This document shows, piece after piece, positions 50,421-62,844 of a stretch of DNA of 64,000 nucleotides. Each line of letters starts with the position of its first letter. Within the stretch, counting starts at the first letter, position 1. The stretch is from contig OX104127.1 in assembly GCA_944470555.2 (NCBI GenBank), positions 160,369,276 through 160,433,275 of the forward strand, in the 5' to 3' direction. The stretch comes from Heterobilharzia americana. Its lineage: Eukaryota > Platyhelminthes > Trematoda > Strigeidida > Schistosomatidae. A program made the translations under genes and the position numbers. Under the pieces are notes generated by a model. It did no database searches and had not been told where the DNA came from. It saw only the letters and a program-made list of their open reading frames with translations.

Positions 50421-52353
50421 AATTATCTAAATGCCCATTAGCAGACCAGAGTTGCATCAGGTGAGTAGGCAAGCTTACTGCATCGGCATCCATCAAAGAC
50501 CAAAACGGAAAGAGAAAATAAATGGATTAGTTGAAACTAGCTCGTGAAAAGATATTGCATTTTGAATATTGTTTGGTCGTTTCAATTACAATGGCCTTGA
50601 GATTTCAAGAGGTAGATGACTTTCAAGTCGTACGTTTGTTTACGTTTTCAGATTTAAACAAATATCTATTTTTTTCAAAGCAAATCCATCTTTCTGTGTT
50701 GTAGAAAGCTTTAGAAGGATTACTCATGCTGTGTTTTAGCTAATTTATCGAACTTGAGCCAGGTAAAACGCTTTTATAAAAACTATGATTTAATAAGCCT
50801 TACGTAGAGTTATTATTACTCCTCAAATCTAATGAGAAGTCCAAAATAAGCTTACATTTGAATTTTAAATTGCTAACCTGAGTATCTTTTATCATTGCTT
50901 GGATACATAATAGTTTATGTCTATTACAACATAAATCTTACTCTTGCTTGGAATCAGCTGATTTGAAACATAAGTTTATATAATGATTACTGCGTTTAGA
51001 CTCATCATTAAGTAATCTATGCCAAATGTTTACCCTATGAGATGCTTATGATCAATGGTAATAATAACCACTCAAAAGCAAAATTACTTAAATCTGGTCT
51101 TTGAAATAAGAATACTTGGAATCTAATTTATTTTTGAACAGACCGTTAAGACACTGTTTACAAACCTCAACAAAATTTCCTTACATTTTCTAATCTTTCC
51201 AGTCTTTTTACTCACCATCACCAAAAATCACTTTTGAGATTTTAGGAGTGAGGAAGGAATGTTATTAGCCTGTGGTAAGAATTTTTCACCTGCATGTTAT
51301 GTTGAATTTTATTGAGACGTTTGATGACACAGACACCATCAGTTGCAAGAGCTGGTCAGATGAGGGAAGTAATTTTTCTATCAACGATGAGTTCTGCTTT
51401 TTTCATGATATTCACATTGAATCAACCTCGAACTTCCCAAAGTTAAATTCAACTATTTGAATTATGCAGCCCAAATTTTAAGCTTTCTTTTCTGACACTG
51501 AATACCTTTCCGTAGATCCATTGTAATCGGCGCGTTACTTAATCTTGTATCATATTGTCAAGTTACTCAACCTTTTGTTTTTAATTTATTTTTGGAGTAG
51601 AAATTGTGAAATCTTCATCCAATCATCACTATGGTATGCGATTTGATGTATGCCATAAACTGTACCACAAATTTTGTACCTGCCTACGACCATCTGATTA
51701 TAAGTACAGTAGCAAAATAAATTATCCTTCGATGTAAAAAATGTTTTGCCTGCATTATTCTGACACTGTAGGGAAGCTGTAGAGTTATTAGCTGTGATTT
51801 TGACACTCTCAGATGTACTGCTTTATAATATTTACTGTACTTACTCGTTCAAACCTTATTTCCACGCAACTAGTGTGAAATAGCATGAAATGTCCCTATT
51901 TGGATCACCTAACTGCTTCACTTCTAGACTACTTCTCTTGAATATAAAACGGGCTGTGATACAATATTTCCACAGTCTTAAAGTGATTCGCTTTGACCAA
52001 GGACTTTCCATGCTAAATCTTTGGTCCATACACGTACAGTTTTGATATTCTTTTACTGTTTGCAAACAGTGATCATGTAAGAATTTCACTTGACTCTAAA
52101 TTTTTTATAGTCTATGACTTTATTCCATCTTGTTCGAATGTAAGCTTGGCCAACATGAAGGCTATAAGATAGCATACTTCATCAGTGTACCGGTTATTTA
52201 ACGTGAATGCATCATTTGATGATGGTGTGAAGGGAAATTAAGAACATACCCTAAACTTGTGATACTTTCTCACATTTACTGACCAAGGTACTGTGAGGTC
52301 AGAAATTTTAGTAAAGGATAATAGGGAATAATGGTTGATATAGCACAATATTA

Positions 52354-52355
<2 letters not shown>
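50421..52355. other. AT-rich unique sequence
   Basis: Almost 2 kb with no coding-like stretch and no family repeat. Confidence 0.4.

Positions 52356-52356
<1 letters not shown>

Positions 52357-52444
<88 letters not shown>
52357..52444 (+). repeat. compound microsatellite (CT)n(TA)n
   Basis: About 16 CT units at 52357-52388 are followed by about 28 TA units to 52444. Confidence 0.97.
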
Positions 52445-52446
<2 letters not shown>

Positions 52447-52449
52447 CAT

Positions 52450-53720
52450 ATTGGGAAAACAGACAATACGAACGAAGGTATCCTAGCCTTGGTGCTGTAT
52501 CAAGATGCCGCGCTTCTAGCTCATAATAATGTTACTAAGGCTCAGGCTTTACCAAAGTACTTCTATAAATTATTCTCTGAAGATTATATTCAGCCGACGA
52601 AAAGGGTTTAGATTGTTGACGTCCTACAAGTATAATTAGTGCTAACGGAGATTGTTTTAAGATTACTGTAGAACCGCAACCCATAAAAGTCTCGTGACCA
52701 AAATTAGCTACATTCCCTTACAATATTAGTAACAACGAAAATTGTAGTTTAACCGCTATTTTTGGATGTTTGTTTTCACAGAATTAATCAAAATCATTTG
52801 GTTATTAGAAGAATGCCATCATTAGACCAGTTCATGAAATTGCTCATATAAATTTTGTGATTAACTATCACTCAGTTAATCAGACTTGTGTAGTAAATAG
52901 GATTTCAGAAATTATTATGTGAAGTATCATGTTGTTGTGTACCCAGGAAAATAGGCTTTAAGCTAGTAAAACGTATAAGTTTAGAACCAGCTACTCATGT
53001 CTAACGTAGCTTATAATTTCAGAAGGAGATTAATATGATGCTACCGGTGATGCGAATATTCTAAGTGGTATAATATTCACTGACTTCAGCAAAGCCTTTT
53101 GCTGGTTTCTATCATATAGACTTCAAGATAATGATGGAAAAGATGCCGTAGCCAGGAAGTGATTTAGAAATGTATTTGCAACAAAAGACAGAAGGTAGGA
53201 GTAGATTAAGCTTAGTCCTCGTAGAAATCAGCAAGTACAGTAGTACTTTTGGTCCACTTCAATTTCTACCCTAAATAAATAAGCTTCCTAAGATAACTTT
53301 GTCTCCTTTCCTTATGTTTACAGACAGTGTGAATCTCTAGAGACCCGTCACAGTGGTGAGGAAAGGCTTTTCCTACAAGAGGACATAAATATTCCAGTAG
53401 ATTGGCAAGTAAGATGATGTTTAGAAACTGACATCATCAAAAGTATAGTCATGCAAAAAATCACGACACTCCACAAAACCAATTTATTAGTGGTACGTTT
53501 CTGCTCAAGGTAAGTGAATACGACGGATTAGGCATCATACTAGGTCATGATTTGAGGACAGCAGCTAACTATAGAGTAAAACCAACCAAATCTTGTGGTT
53601 CTTGTAAAAGGTTTTTCACAGCTTCGTTGAGAACACTTTATGGATCTTAAACATGACATTTGTATGACACTGCGTTTCAAATGAGAAGATCTCAAATTAG
53701 GGCTGAACCAGATGGTAAAA
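52450..53720 (+). mobile_element. CR1-like LINE, heavily decayed (plus)
   Basis: It begins right after the microsatellite: NNVTKAQALPKYFYKLFSED (about 52528-52585) matches the linker before the RT. At 53075-53105 is IIFTDFSKAF, the polymerase A motif of CR1-group RTs. Near 53318 is LMFTDSVNL in place of the FADDVK motif. Near 53530 comes the LGxxLGHDLRT block. Stops and shifts are frequent; only short runs survive. Confidence 0.55.
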
Positions 53721-53869
53721 ATTTAAATGCCCAAAAGGTTTCGTAACCTGTTCCACTAAAGAAGACTGATCTAATCACATCTTCTTCCACTGACTTATAG
53801 TCATAACATAAGTGATTGCATTTTAACGTATCGTGTCTTGAAAAATGATTTTATATCACGAAGTTACCG

Positions 53870-54460
53870 TATTTTTCCCTCATCTCTAAAGGACATCATC
53901 AAAGAGTTCACACAGCGCAGGAAAATTATCTGCATCTCCAAAAACATTCCTTTTTAAGTAACCTAGAGTGAAATATCTTGTCAAATACTCCGCAGAAATC
54001 TGTAAAAAAAAACATACATCTACCAGCTTTCTGTCTTACTTGAACTCTATGTAGCCAATTCTTCTTATAAGGTTTGTCAAGCATGTGAAACTTCTGTAAT
54101 AGCCATCCTATGAACCGGATAATAGTTTCTTTCAGGTGGTCTGCAATGATTGCCTTGGCTACTATTTATTTGACTTCCACCGCAGTACTGGTCATGTAAA
54201 TCAATCCGGCTAGGTAGGGCGCAATATGTCTGACCGGTTTAGGAAGTAGTTTATGTAGTCTTATTGATTTTCATATGTCCAAAGTGCTTAGAGTCCTAAA
54301 TATGTCATTTCAGTCAACATCCATAGAGTTTATTCTTTTGTGGATGATGTTTATACTATTACAGTCATTCCCAATGAAAGTTTCTAGGGAATCTCACCAA
54401 AATATCTAGCCATAGCCTCACTTTTTGCCCTTTTCACCTTCGATTAACTGAGCATTTTCT
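53870..54460 (-). mobile_element. CR1-like LINE, decayed fragment (minus)
   Basis: The minus strand encodes FFFTDFCGVFDKIFHSRLLK (about 53955-54015), again the A motif region, preceded by QVRQKAGRCM and FHMLDKPYKK (the RT start) up to about 54180. It lies tail to tail with the plus-strand fragment. Confidence 0.5.
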
Positions 54461-55560
54461 GTTTCTATGATAAAGGTTGGAATACTGCGATATATTTTCC
54501 TCTTACAGCTTATTTAGAAAAGTATCTTTAGATATTCTGCTTCAACGTGAGATGGGCAAGTTTTAAAGGATATTTATAACTGGCAAGGTACAGTGGTAAA
54601 CTCATTCTGCACTATAATGTATTGTCTTTTCATCTTGAGACAATCAAGGTTACTAACAAGACTGCAACACTTTGTGTTTAGTCACTGTAAATTACTGGAT
54701 TTCGTAATTTACTCATGAACGACAGTATTTCTATTCCCTCAAGAGAGCTCATAGAATGAACATTTTATCTACCACAGTGTACAACTGTTCGATGAAGCAC
54801 TATACAGCCTCAACTGAGGTTTCTGGGTTAACGCTGTACTCCACCATTCTCATCTTTCAAAAACTTGATCATTCTGAGGTGTCAAACCTGTACAGTGCAA
54901 CGGCTATAGATTTAAGGATGATACCAATTTCATAAATTTTGCCAAGAGCTTCGAGATACCAGACAGTACTTATATCATCTTCACGAGAGAATATCCCTTG
55001 TCACATTTTCATGCAGAACTGGCTCTTACAAACATTCTTTGTATACATAATGACACTACTGCCTATACGGACTAATCTACTACTGCAAAAGATAGTGAGT
55101 TATTGTAACTGATTTTAGGAAATAGTTATGTACAATAATGTGAATCCATGTAAAGGAAATTGTATTGTCAAACTTACAAATTTCATAGTAATCAGACAAG
55201 AAATTAAATAGTCAGTGATTAGATGAGTTAATTAAAAACTAAACTAGAGTTTCAATCCTGAAATATCAACATTTCAATATCCGAAAGTCCACTACTTCAC
55301 AAGATTAGTACGATTCAATCACCGTAACACCTTCCATAGGGTCTACCAAAGACCTTAAAGGATTACTAAACACCAAGAGAAACAAACAATAAAAAGTTGC
55401 CTGATCTACTATCACTTGTAATAAAGATACTAAGCGTCTACTAATGACCTATGTCATACTTTTTTGTGACTTATCATTAGTAACTGAGTCGTCTATAAAG
55501 GATCGAAATGCTGAGTAACTAAAACATCTGACTCAGTATCTAAACTTTGTGACTGTTGTA
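54461..55560. other. AT-rich unique sequence
   Basis: No gene or recognised repeat is seen. Confidence 0.4.
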
Positions 55561-55574
55561 TTAAGGTTCATTAC

Positions 55575-55575
55575 G

Positions 55576-55626
<51 letters not shown>

Positions 55627-56365
55627 TATCCCTCGGGTTCCTACTGGAACAGAGGGCTTCAGTAGCTCGTCTACATTCCACTCTCTTCTCTCCAATCTTG
55701 TGAGCCTTGATCCACCACTGCCTAGAAGCTCCCATTTCTTCCTCACATCATCTCCATGTTACCCTAACCTCGGATGCCCAACTCGTCGCTTCCCATCTGG
55801 GTTCCACTCCAAAGCCTGACCTGGAGCATGATGTCCCCTAATGGTCTTCTCAGTGCATGCCCAATCTATCTCCTTGTTTCATCTTCTACATATTTGTTGA
55901 GCTGTAAGTTCTTGGTTGGTTCGTCGCCAGTCAGAGTTCCTTGTTGCTAATTCCTTCTGGCCACCTGAGCTTCAGTGACGAGTCAGTGTAGGCAGTTGTT
56001 GATGAATATCTGTAGTTTGTTGGAAATCCGTTTGGTAACGCGCCAAGTCTCTCAACCATCACATAGAAGCATTCACTTGACTGACATTAGTGTTGAAAAT
56101 CTGGATGTTGTTCACGCTTTATACTGAGTGCAGTGCATTGCAGTAGATCTCCACACTGGTTTCAGGTTAATGAATGCCTGTCTTGTTATCTTTCCGATCC
56201 TGGCTACTTTCACATCCTCGTCTGTGCCGTCACCTGTAGTTGAAACGATGCTACCTACGTAGGTGTGGATGAAAGAGGCTACTTCCTTTAAGTTTCTCTC
56301 GTTGATGGTGATTGGAGCTTGTTGTTGTTGGTGGTGTTGGTTGGGTATCATCATCACCTAAGTTT
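55575..56365 (-). mobile_element. LINE family A, copy A16 (3' part)
   Basis: An ATT tail (55577-55627) is followed by the complement of the 3' end (CCCTCGGGTTCCTACTGG) and, on the minus strand, the C-terminal block back to the RT thumb. An 81-codon frame at 56112-56357 gives PITINERNLKEVASF, then DEDVKVARIGKITRQAFINL. It starts just after the catalytic site. It is 5'-truncated and dead. Confidence 0.85.
55577..55627 (+). repeat. ATT trinucleotide microsatellite
   Basis: About 16 units, the expanded tail of A16. Confidence 0.95.
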
Positions 56366-56720
56366 CATTACGTTTGCATACTTTTATTCTTTTGCTCTAA
56401 TTGTTGACTATGAGATTAAAAAGGTGGTGTCAAAAACTTGAAAACCTTGAAGTCTAACTATTCATATGTTACATTCATGCAGATCACTATACACATTTGA
56501 AAACACTTACTGTCTTCCCTTCTTTCTAATTTAATGTTTCCCACAGGAGATCATTTATGTCGTGTATAACCAACTATCTTGTCTGATTATACTTTAAAAA
56601 GGCATGTTTGTTGAGTAGGAATTTGCCAGTACTATATATTTCAGACACCTGAGCTATGTAGGTCGAAGTACACTAGCCGGTTGAAGTCCACGGGACAAAA
56701 GAAGCCAGTGGTTGGAGACT
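56366..56720. other. unique sequence
   Basis: Nothing is recognised. Confidence 0.4.
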
Positions 56721-56724
56721 TTAA

Positions 56725-57085
56725 GGGATATAGCTCAGAACCGATATCATATTACCTCATCGTGACCGCTATACTTAATCTCATTATCTTCTCATTCTTC
56801 CGTCTCATTTGTCTCACTGCTTTCTGCTTCTACTTTATCAGACCAATTTTTCTCTCCTTCATCTCTCATTTTATTGACTTGTCACTTGATATGCTGATAT
56901 GAGATGTTGTAATGTTATGAAGTGGCCAAATCATGGAGATCATCGTTCAAGGTCATTCGCCGTTGGCGTAGAAATATTTTCATTCCAGACCTTGATTTGC
57001 GTTCATCTGATTGGTTATCTAGTAGCTTCATTTCCTAAGCAGTAACTGAATATAAATTCTGTTTCTTGTCAAATAAAATCGTCTT
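56725..57085 (+). repeat. dispersed repeat D, longest copy
   Basis: CATTATCTTCTCATTCTTCC, CTTGATATGCTGATATGAG, CCGTTGGCGTAGAAATATT, CTGATTGGTTATCTAGTAGC, then GAATATAAATTC and TCAAATAAAATCGTC. It joins the left part seen at 2860-3065 and 61270-61440 to the right part seen at 6960-7140, so these are one repeat. Confidence 0.55.
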
Positions 57086-57545
57086 ACTTAATTCACTCAC
57101 AGACCCATCTTCTGTCTTCCGATTTTTGCAGCTCAGTGAAGTATAGGTTCTAGGGGAGAACAGTCGTATTACTCGTATCCAGTCCAAGTATCTTGTCCGC
57201 TTATTATTAGGACCCACGTCCTACCCGACACAACCACATCATTTAGTTCTTTAATTTAATTTGTCTGTTCAAGTATATGCCACTCATACAACAAACATGT
57301 TTAACTTTGTTGCACCTTTAGTGTTTTGCTGCAACCCTTCATAATCTTTATGACAGTATTTTCTACTAACGTTATATAATTTGATCAAATTTTATTCAAC
57401 CAAAAGATCGTCCATGCATCGTCAAGTCAAACTTTAGGCCTTCTTCTCAAACTACACTGTTAAGGCTTGTGACCGTGTCATGTAACCATCTTTTCCAGTA
57501 TTCATGCTGTATAACATCTCTATTAGAATAGAGTAAAGAGATTAA
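57086..57545. other. unrecognised sequence
   Basis: No gene is recognised. It may continue repeat D for about 150 bases. Confidence 0.35.
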
Positions 57546-57607
57546 TGGGGATTTCAGTTTAGAGGTAGTATTCATTACGGACTGACATCAGTATGGAAAC
57601 CACTGAA

Positions 57608-57665
57608 AGCCTGGGGGCATTGGACAGCTGTTTCTGCCTGGTATGGAACTTCTCATCTCAAAAAT
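57608..57665 (-). ncRNA. decayed hammerhead ribozyme, left arm (S2)
   Basis: Minus strand: GATGAGAAGTTCC, loop, CAGGCA, GAAA, CAGCTGTC, CAATG. The right half is kept and the CTGAGGA core is damaged. Confidence 0.5.
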
Positions 57666-57902
57666 ACGTTGCTGCATTATACTCATTAGTGATTTGCTTC
57701 CAGATGGATAGCACGAAGTTCTAATGAGAAGTCGTTACCTATGGGGTCAACCATTTAGAAGGGAAGCGAATGCCAGCTGAAGATCTTGAGTGATAGTCGC
57801 GTTATGTCATGAATTGACAGAAGTTTGAAGCTGAATGGTTAACGTGTTTGCCGAAAAACCTTAAGCTTATGAGTTCTATCTTCGGCGAGTTGGTTGTTGT
57901 GT

Positions 57903-57955
57903 ACTGCTGAGGAGTCGCATACTGAGGTGGAACAGCTGTCCAGTGCTCCCAGGTG
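57903..57955 (+). ncRNA. decayed hammerhead ribozyme, right arm (S2)
   Basis: TACTG, core CTGAGGA, GTCGCATACTGAGGTG, then GGAACAGCTGTC and CAGTGCTCCC. The left core, the triplet and stem I are kept; stem II is weakened and GAAA has become GGAA. Confidence 0.6.
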
Positions 57956-58010
57956 TTCATTGATTCCCCAACTGATGTCACTCCATGATGAACACTACTA
58001 CAGATCTTTT

Positions 58011-58840
58011 TTACACTCATGGGTAAAATGTTGAAGATTTCAAGTGAGTTTCAATTCGGTAAGAGAAACGACACCAATCCATGAGAAACAATAGAGAACG
58101 AAGCCATGTATACATTCATTTTCGATGAGTGGTGATCTGTTTTGGGGATCTACACAACTTCTCATATCGTTTTATCATGAAATTACAAGAAGAAAATAGA
58201 TGAGACTCTTTCGAAAGACTTTTTCCACTAAGCTAGAAGTTGGCCAGGATTCATGACTTGATTACATGAAATTTTGTTGTTGAATGAACGTATTCCAGTC
58301 CTAAAGAGAGTGAATTTTGCCTCAAATCACTTAGTGGTAACGTCGCTAGTTACAACATTGTACAGTATGGCTTCCAATCTCATAAGGGATATAACTTTCT
58401 TTGAAGTTGCCAACACATCTTGATGGTCACTGTCAAAAAGTCTCACCTATTCAGTAATGGCTTATGATGTTACCTATCTCTCCCTGGAATCTAGGTACGT
58501 GGAGGGGGATTCGATATAATGGCCCATTGGATGGAAATAAACTTTAAAAACTTGTGATTCACAGGTCGTTTACTATGCACTTCAACTGTTATCATTCAAA
58601 ATGGAGTATCGTGAAGAACTCGTTCATTATTAGTTACTTAGTTCTTACGCTCAGTCACTTCGTGCATAAAATGCTTCATTCATCCTTAATATTCATTCCT
58701 TTTTGGTACCTTGACTGAACATCTTATTGGAAAAGATACATTTCTTTCTCTTTGTATGAGTCTGTGTATAATCTTCATTATATTAAGAAATAACGTTGCA
58801 TACAAATAGCCATTTGTTATTAGTTTCATTACTGAATCAT
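58011..58840. other. unique sequence
   Basis: No gene or recognised repeat is seen. Confidence 0.4.
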
Positions 58841-58844
58841 CGTA

Positions 58845-58975
58845 TGAACAATGTTCTGGTCAGGCTAAGAGTAATTAGCAAGACACGCGAGTCGATTGTT
58901 GAGGTTTTCAACCTACATCAGCTGAGATGGTTTGGACATGTACTGCGCATGCAAAGCCACTGCCTACCTTGATTT
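58845..58975 (+). mobile_element. LINE family B, C-terminal fragment
   Basis: One frame gives VRLRVISKTRESIVEVFNLH and then QLRWFGHVLRM, the family B C-terminal motif (compare LHRLRWPAGTC near 61035). It stops where PLE P4 begins. Confidence 0.65.
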
Positions 58976-59835
58976 CTTATGCCAAGAGAAGTTGGGTGGA
59001 CAGAGAAACGAAGAAAATTACTTGATGTCCACCCTAAAGAAGAATGGCTACCCACGAAACTTTATCACAAGATGTCTATCCCGTACATCACCAACTACAA
59101 AGTCATCGACAGAAATCAATAAACGCATCATTCTACCGTACACAAAAGATATATCAGAAATCACGACAAGATTGCTGAGACCACTTGCAATTGGTGTGCT
59201 CATAAACCAACAAATTCCCTCCAAACACTTTTATGCAAACCAAAGGATGCAACAAACAGATAAGATAAACCGAATATCATTCATAAACTCAACTGCAATA
59301 ATTGTAGTCAACACCACATTCATTGGACAAAGTGGTCACCCTCTTCATCTTCGTTTACATGAGCACTAACTGGTTATTATAAACGCCACAACATTTCATC
59401 GCTGCTCATTTCAATGCACGTGGCTATTTATGGACGTGAATTCAATTTTGACAATGTAGAGATTTTGGACGGAGAGAGGAAACACAAAGAATATCACCAG
59501 ATGATTCCTAGAACCTTGGCATTCAGGTCAGTCAGCGATCAGCAGATGTCTAGACATAAACCCAATCTATCAACCAGTAAGAAAATGATAAACGACAGAA
59601 AGGTGAGATGTGAAGCAGAGGAACAGCCAACAGGAAAGTCCATACTATTGATGGTACAACAGTCAAAGGAAACAACCAATCACAGACCACATCGTCAGAG
59701 CAAGCCACTAAATCACTGATGGAGAGATATTGACAGCTCACTTCATACTGAAGTTAGTCCTGATGACGTTGGTGTCTAGAAAGACGATGAAAGCTTCACG
59801 ATTAAACAACCCAGCTGAGAGAACACAATACAACT
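58976..59835 (+). mobile_element. Penelope-like element P4
   Basis: It begins with ENYLMSTLKKNGYPRNFITR (59008-59067), the end of a PLE RT, then the linker LRPLAIGVLINQQIPSKHF, then IIVVNTTFIGQSGHPLHLRL (GIY-YIG core, about 59295-59355), then FNFDNVEILDGERKHKEY and the tail. It is the least damaged member of this PLE lineage in the window: the FIGQSGH motif is intact, although the frame before it is shifted. Confidence 0.82.
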
Positions 59836-60445
59836 AAGAAGTTTGGTTACGTTGGAAGATGGTTTGAAGCAGCCTAACCAAGACGTGGTACCAGTCGATA
59901 AAGTTTCTGGTGGTTCATATGAGTCGTGTGGAGAGATGTAGACTATTGTGCTGGGATTCGTTGTACGATAAGAATCATTGGTTCAGGATTGACTTTTGGT
60001 GACAATACTAAAAGTCGATTATAATGGTGCAGATACATTCACTCCTTGACATCTTCTAAAACTTGAATATTTACACTAACCGTTATCTCCAGATTGTTTA
60101 TTCACTCACACAACCTTAGCCACTTTGATCTCAATACCTTTTTTGTTCAACTATTCCATGCATGCTTGTGTGGAGTATGGAAATTTGAACAGATACCAGT
60201 GTATGCGAGGTTCTACGTTCATCTTGTCTGTTTATCTGTCTGTCTGTCTGAATAGCCTTCGAGGTTTTCATATACTACTTCAATTCATTTCTAAAATTTG
60301 TATCTCCTCTCTTCATGTTTTTTTCACAAACGAATATTGTGATAGTGTTTACTAAACAAACACTTATTCATCCTCCTTTGTAAGTGATTTACCTGACCAT
60401 TTTCGAAATTTAGTTATTTACCAAAGAAGAGTTCCTTTATTGGTT
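59836..60445. other. unique sequence
   Basis: A short TCTG repeat at 60231-60250. Nothing else is recognised. Confidence 0.4.
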
Positions 60446-60449
60446 ATAT

Positions 60450-60785
60450 TGAAGGACTGTAATGGGATGGGTGTCTCAAAGAAAATTTTACCCATGGATC
60501 TAGAATTCAAAAGAAACACCACAGCTGAAGTGCTGAAAAATCGTCTGTCAAGATGTATCAATAGTTACCTCTATGCTGCTAGACTGAGATTGATATTCTC
60601 CACCCTCCGTATGATTCTTCAATGCATGAAGGATAGGCTTCCACTTATGTCCACATCTATGTGTATCTACAAGTTCACATGCTCCTTTGGAACTGACTAC
60701 ATTGGACGTTGTGAGCGAGTCCTCCGGAAATGTGTTGCTGAACACTACCCGACTTCCCTTACCAAAGGCGAGCCACCTGTGGCGC
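60450..60785 (+). mobile_element. Penelope-like element P5, GIY-YIG fragment
   Basis: A continuous 117-codon frame (60440-60793) encodes a zinc-linker-like stretch (RLRLIFSTLRMILQCMKDRL) and the nuclease core: MCIYKFTCSFGTDYIGRCER, then RKCVAEHYP. The expected CSCG is CSFG. The frame is open over the whole fragment, but it lacks the RT and the rest of the nuclease. It joins LINE B at about 60785. Confidence 0.8.
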
Positions 60786-61265
60786 CGCCGTGATATCCGA
60801 TTGTCTACTAAGGGTCGCGTGTACTGCACAGCAGTCCGGTCTGTTCTACTGTATGGTTGTGAAACATGGCCACTGAAGGCCACGAAGACATGAGAAGGCT
60901 TCAAGTGTTTGACCACCGTTGCCTTCGTAGTACAGTATAGGCCGTATTCCGTGGTGTCACCACGTGAGTAACGCAGACGTCGGGCGTGGAGTTTTAGGCA
61001 GGAGAGGTAAATCAGTTGACGAGGTTATGAACCTTCATCGACTGAGATGGCCTGCAGGGACATGTGTCACACATGCCTAGTCGCTGATTGCCTCGTGAAA
61101 TAATATTGGCCGAAGTAGGTTCAGACTGGTAAAAGGCTCAGGGCGACTAGATTAAAACATGGCATCAAATGTATGAAGTGTTTGACTGTTGGTTTGAGCG
61201 ATGTAGGGGGGCGACGCAGACCACTGGGTGGTTGGGGTAGGCGGGACACGAGAAACCAGTGCTAT
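60775..61265 (+). mobile_element. LINE family B, C-terminal part
   Basis: Frames give LWRRRDIRLSTKGRVYCTAV, then RSVLLYGCETWPLKA, DMRRLQVFDHRCLRS, the LHRLRW block and the basic C-terminus. LLYGCETW is the conserved box after the RT thumb in RTE-like and related LINEs. Frameshifts separate the blocks. Confidence 0.75.
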
Positions 61266-61440
61266 GCTGAATCTGACCATTTTGTCATTCTTCCTTTCTT
61301 CCTTCTCGTACTTCATATTTCTTTCGACTGAATTTTCTTATCGTCATCTTGCGCCTCACTGCCTTGTTACTTGATGTACTGATATGAGGTGTGGCAAGTT
61401 GGACGGTTACGCGGTAATGCCTGGTCCTAGGTTGATCTGG
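61266..61440 (+). repeat. LINE B 3' region / dispersed repeat D
   Basis: CCATTTTGTCATTCTTCC, TTGATGTACTGATATGAGG and GGACGGTTACGCGGTAATG follow the coding part directly. They recur at 2860-3065 and 56725-56980. Confidence 0.55.
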
Positions 61441-62840
61441 ATGGATGTATCAAAAGCAAGCAAAGGAAAACGACTTCTTCCATATGAGAACACTTTGTTG
61501 AATTAGGTCATTCAACACCTCGAGATTCATCCGTTAAAATAATTCATAAAGTTAAATTGAATTACTTCAAAGGTGTACGTTTCCACCACTTATGCGTAGC
61601 TGAAGCATTAGCTATATATGAACAAAAACCGAAACTTTGCATTTAGAAACGTTTTTGTGAAACCACTTTTTCTGCCTTGGCCTTGACAATTCAGTTTCAT
61701 CATCCTGTCAATTACATTCCACTTCACTTTGGTACACTTCTCTCTTATCGTTATCATCAATTTTCACTTCATTGACGCCATTTGACCCATATTTCACTGG
61801 TTAATATCAATTCATTCCTTATTCATTGACCTACTTTGCGTGTTTCAGCTAAATTATTACCGTTTTACCATTCTTGAACAACAAAGTTATCCCTTATCTC
61901 ACCACTCGTTATCAATTCGTTCCTCCTTATTCAGTAAACCATTTTCTATCACTTCCACTTGAACAAATACCACCACCTACACCGATTGTATATTTTGCAT
62001 ATTGACTGAGCAAGTCTCTTTTTAGTGGAATTATCTGTTACTTTATCGAGTATAAATACGACTACTGTACAGCTTGATAATGAAGTTGTTGAGAAGAAAT
62101 GCTTCTTCTTAGCTGATACATGCCTTGTTCTGGTTAATGAATAAATGGGTATATTTAGTCAGTAACCTTGATTTGCCTCTGTTATGCTAATTGATCGTGG
62201 TCAACTACTTTTACCTGTGTATTTGATCTCGCAATATAATCTGGTTTACCAAATCCTTTACAATGATTGCGGTGTCAAATATATAGGTGAAGGTAGTCAA
62301 CTAGGATCAATTAGAATAACACAGCACACAGAAACTTAGCTAAATTAAGATTAAAGAATCTAAATAAGACATTAACGAACAATAGTGTTGTCAAGTACAT
62401 CCTCTTCAGGCTGTAGTCTAATACAAATAGCTTAATATATATAAAAAGGGAAAACCATTCATGTAGATTTAACGGTTGATGTGATAAATATTTTAAGAAT
62501 AATGATGGTAATAATACTACAAATAATAATAATAATGATAATGATAAAAGTGATCCCGTTGACTAAACCACTTGCAATATAGATGGGATAATAATGATGA
62601 TAAGAACTTAGAAAGCAGCATGAAAATGTAGGTAGATACTCGGATAATCAAAATGGGTCAAAAGCTTGTGGAAATAAAAGTTATGTAATACTAAAGGATG
62701 GGCTAAGTGGATAAATAAAGTCTAGACAAATACGGTAAGTAATATGAAAGGGGTGAAGAATAAGTAGGTAAGGTAAGTAAGTAATTCTCCGGCGAAGGGA
62801 GAGATAAGGGATGTATACATTTATTATGGATACAAAGACT
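61441..62840. other. AT-rich unique sequence
   Basis: About 1.4 kb without a gene. A small AATAATAATAATGATAATG tract lies at 62519-62546, and TATAAATACG (62051) with AATAAATGG (62140) may be an LTR-like remnant. Confidence 0.35.
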
Positions 62841-62844
62841 AGGA

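Larger units (their letters stand above)
57552..58010. mobile_element. S2 hammerhead element, near full length
   Basis: Left terminus TTTAGAGGTAGTATTCATTA and the right terminus, reading GTAGTAGTGTTCATCATGGA on the minus strand, are inverted repeats that extend about 100 bases inwards (GACATCAGT, GGACAGCTGTT). A weak tRNA-like region lies at about 57828-57890 (GCTGAATGGTTAACGTG; GAGTTCTATCTTCGG). Both arms carry hammerhead remnants. No protein is encoded; a short minus ORF (57802-58020) is a by-product. Confidence 0.75.
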
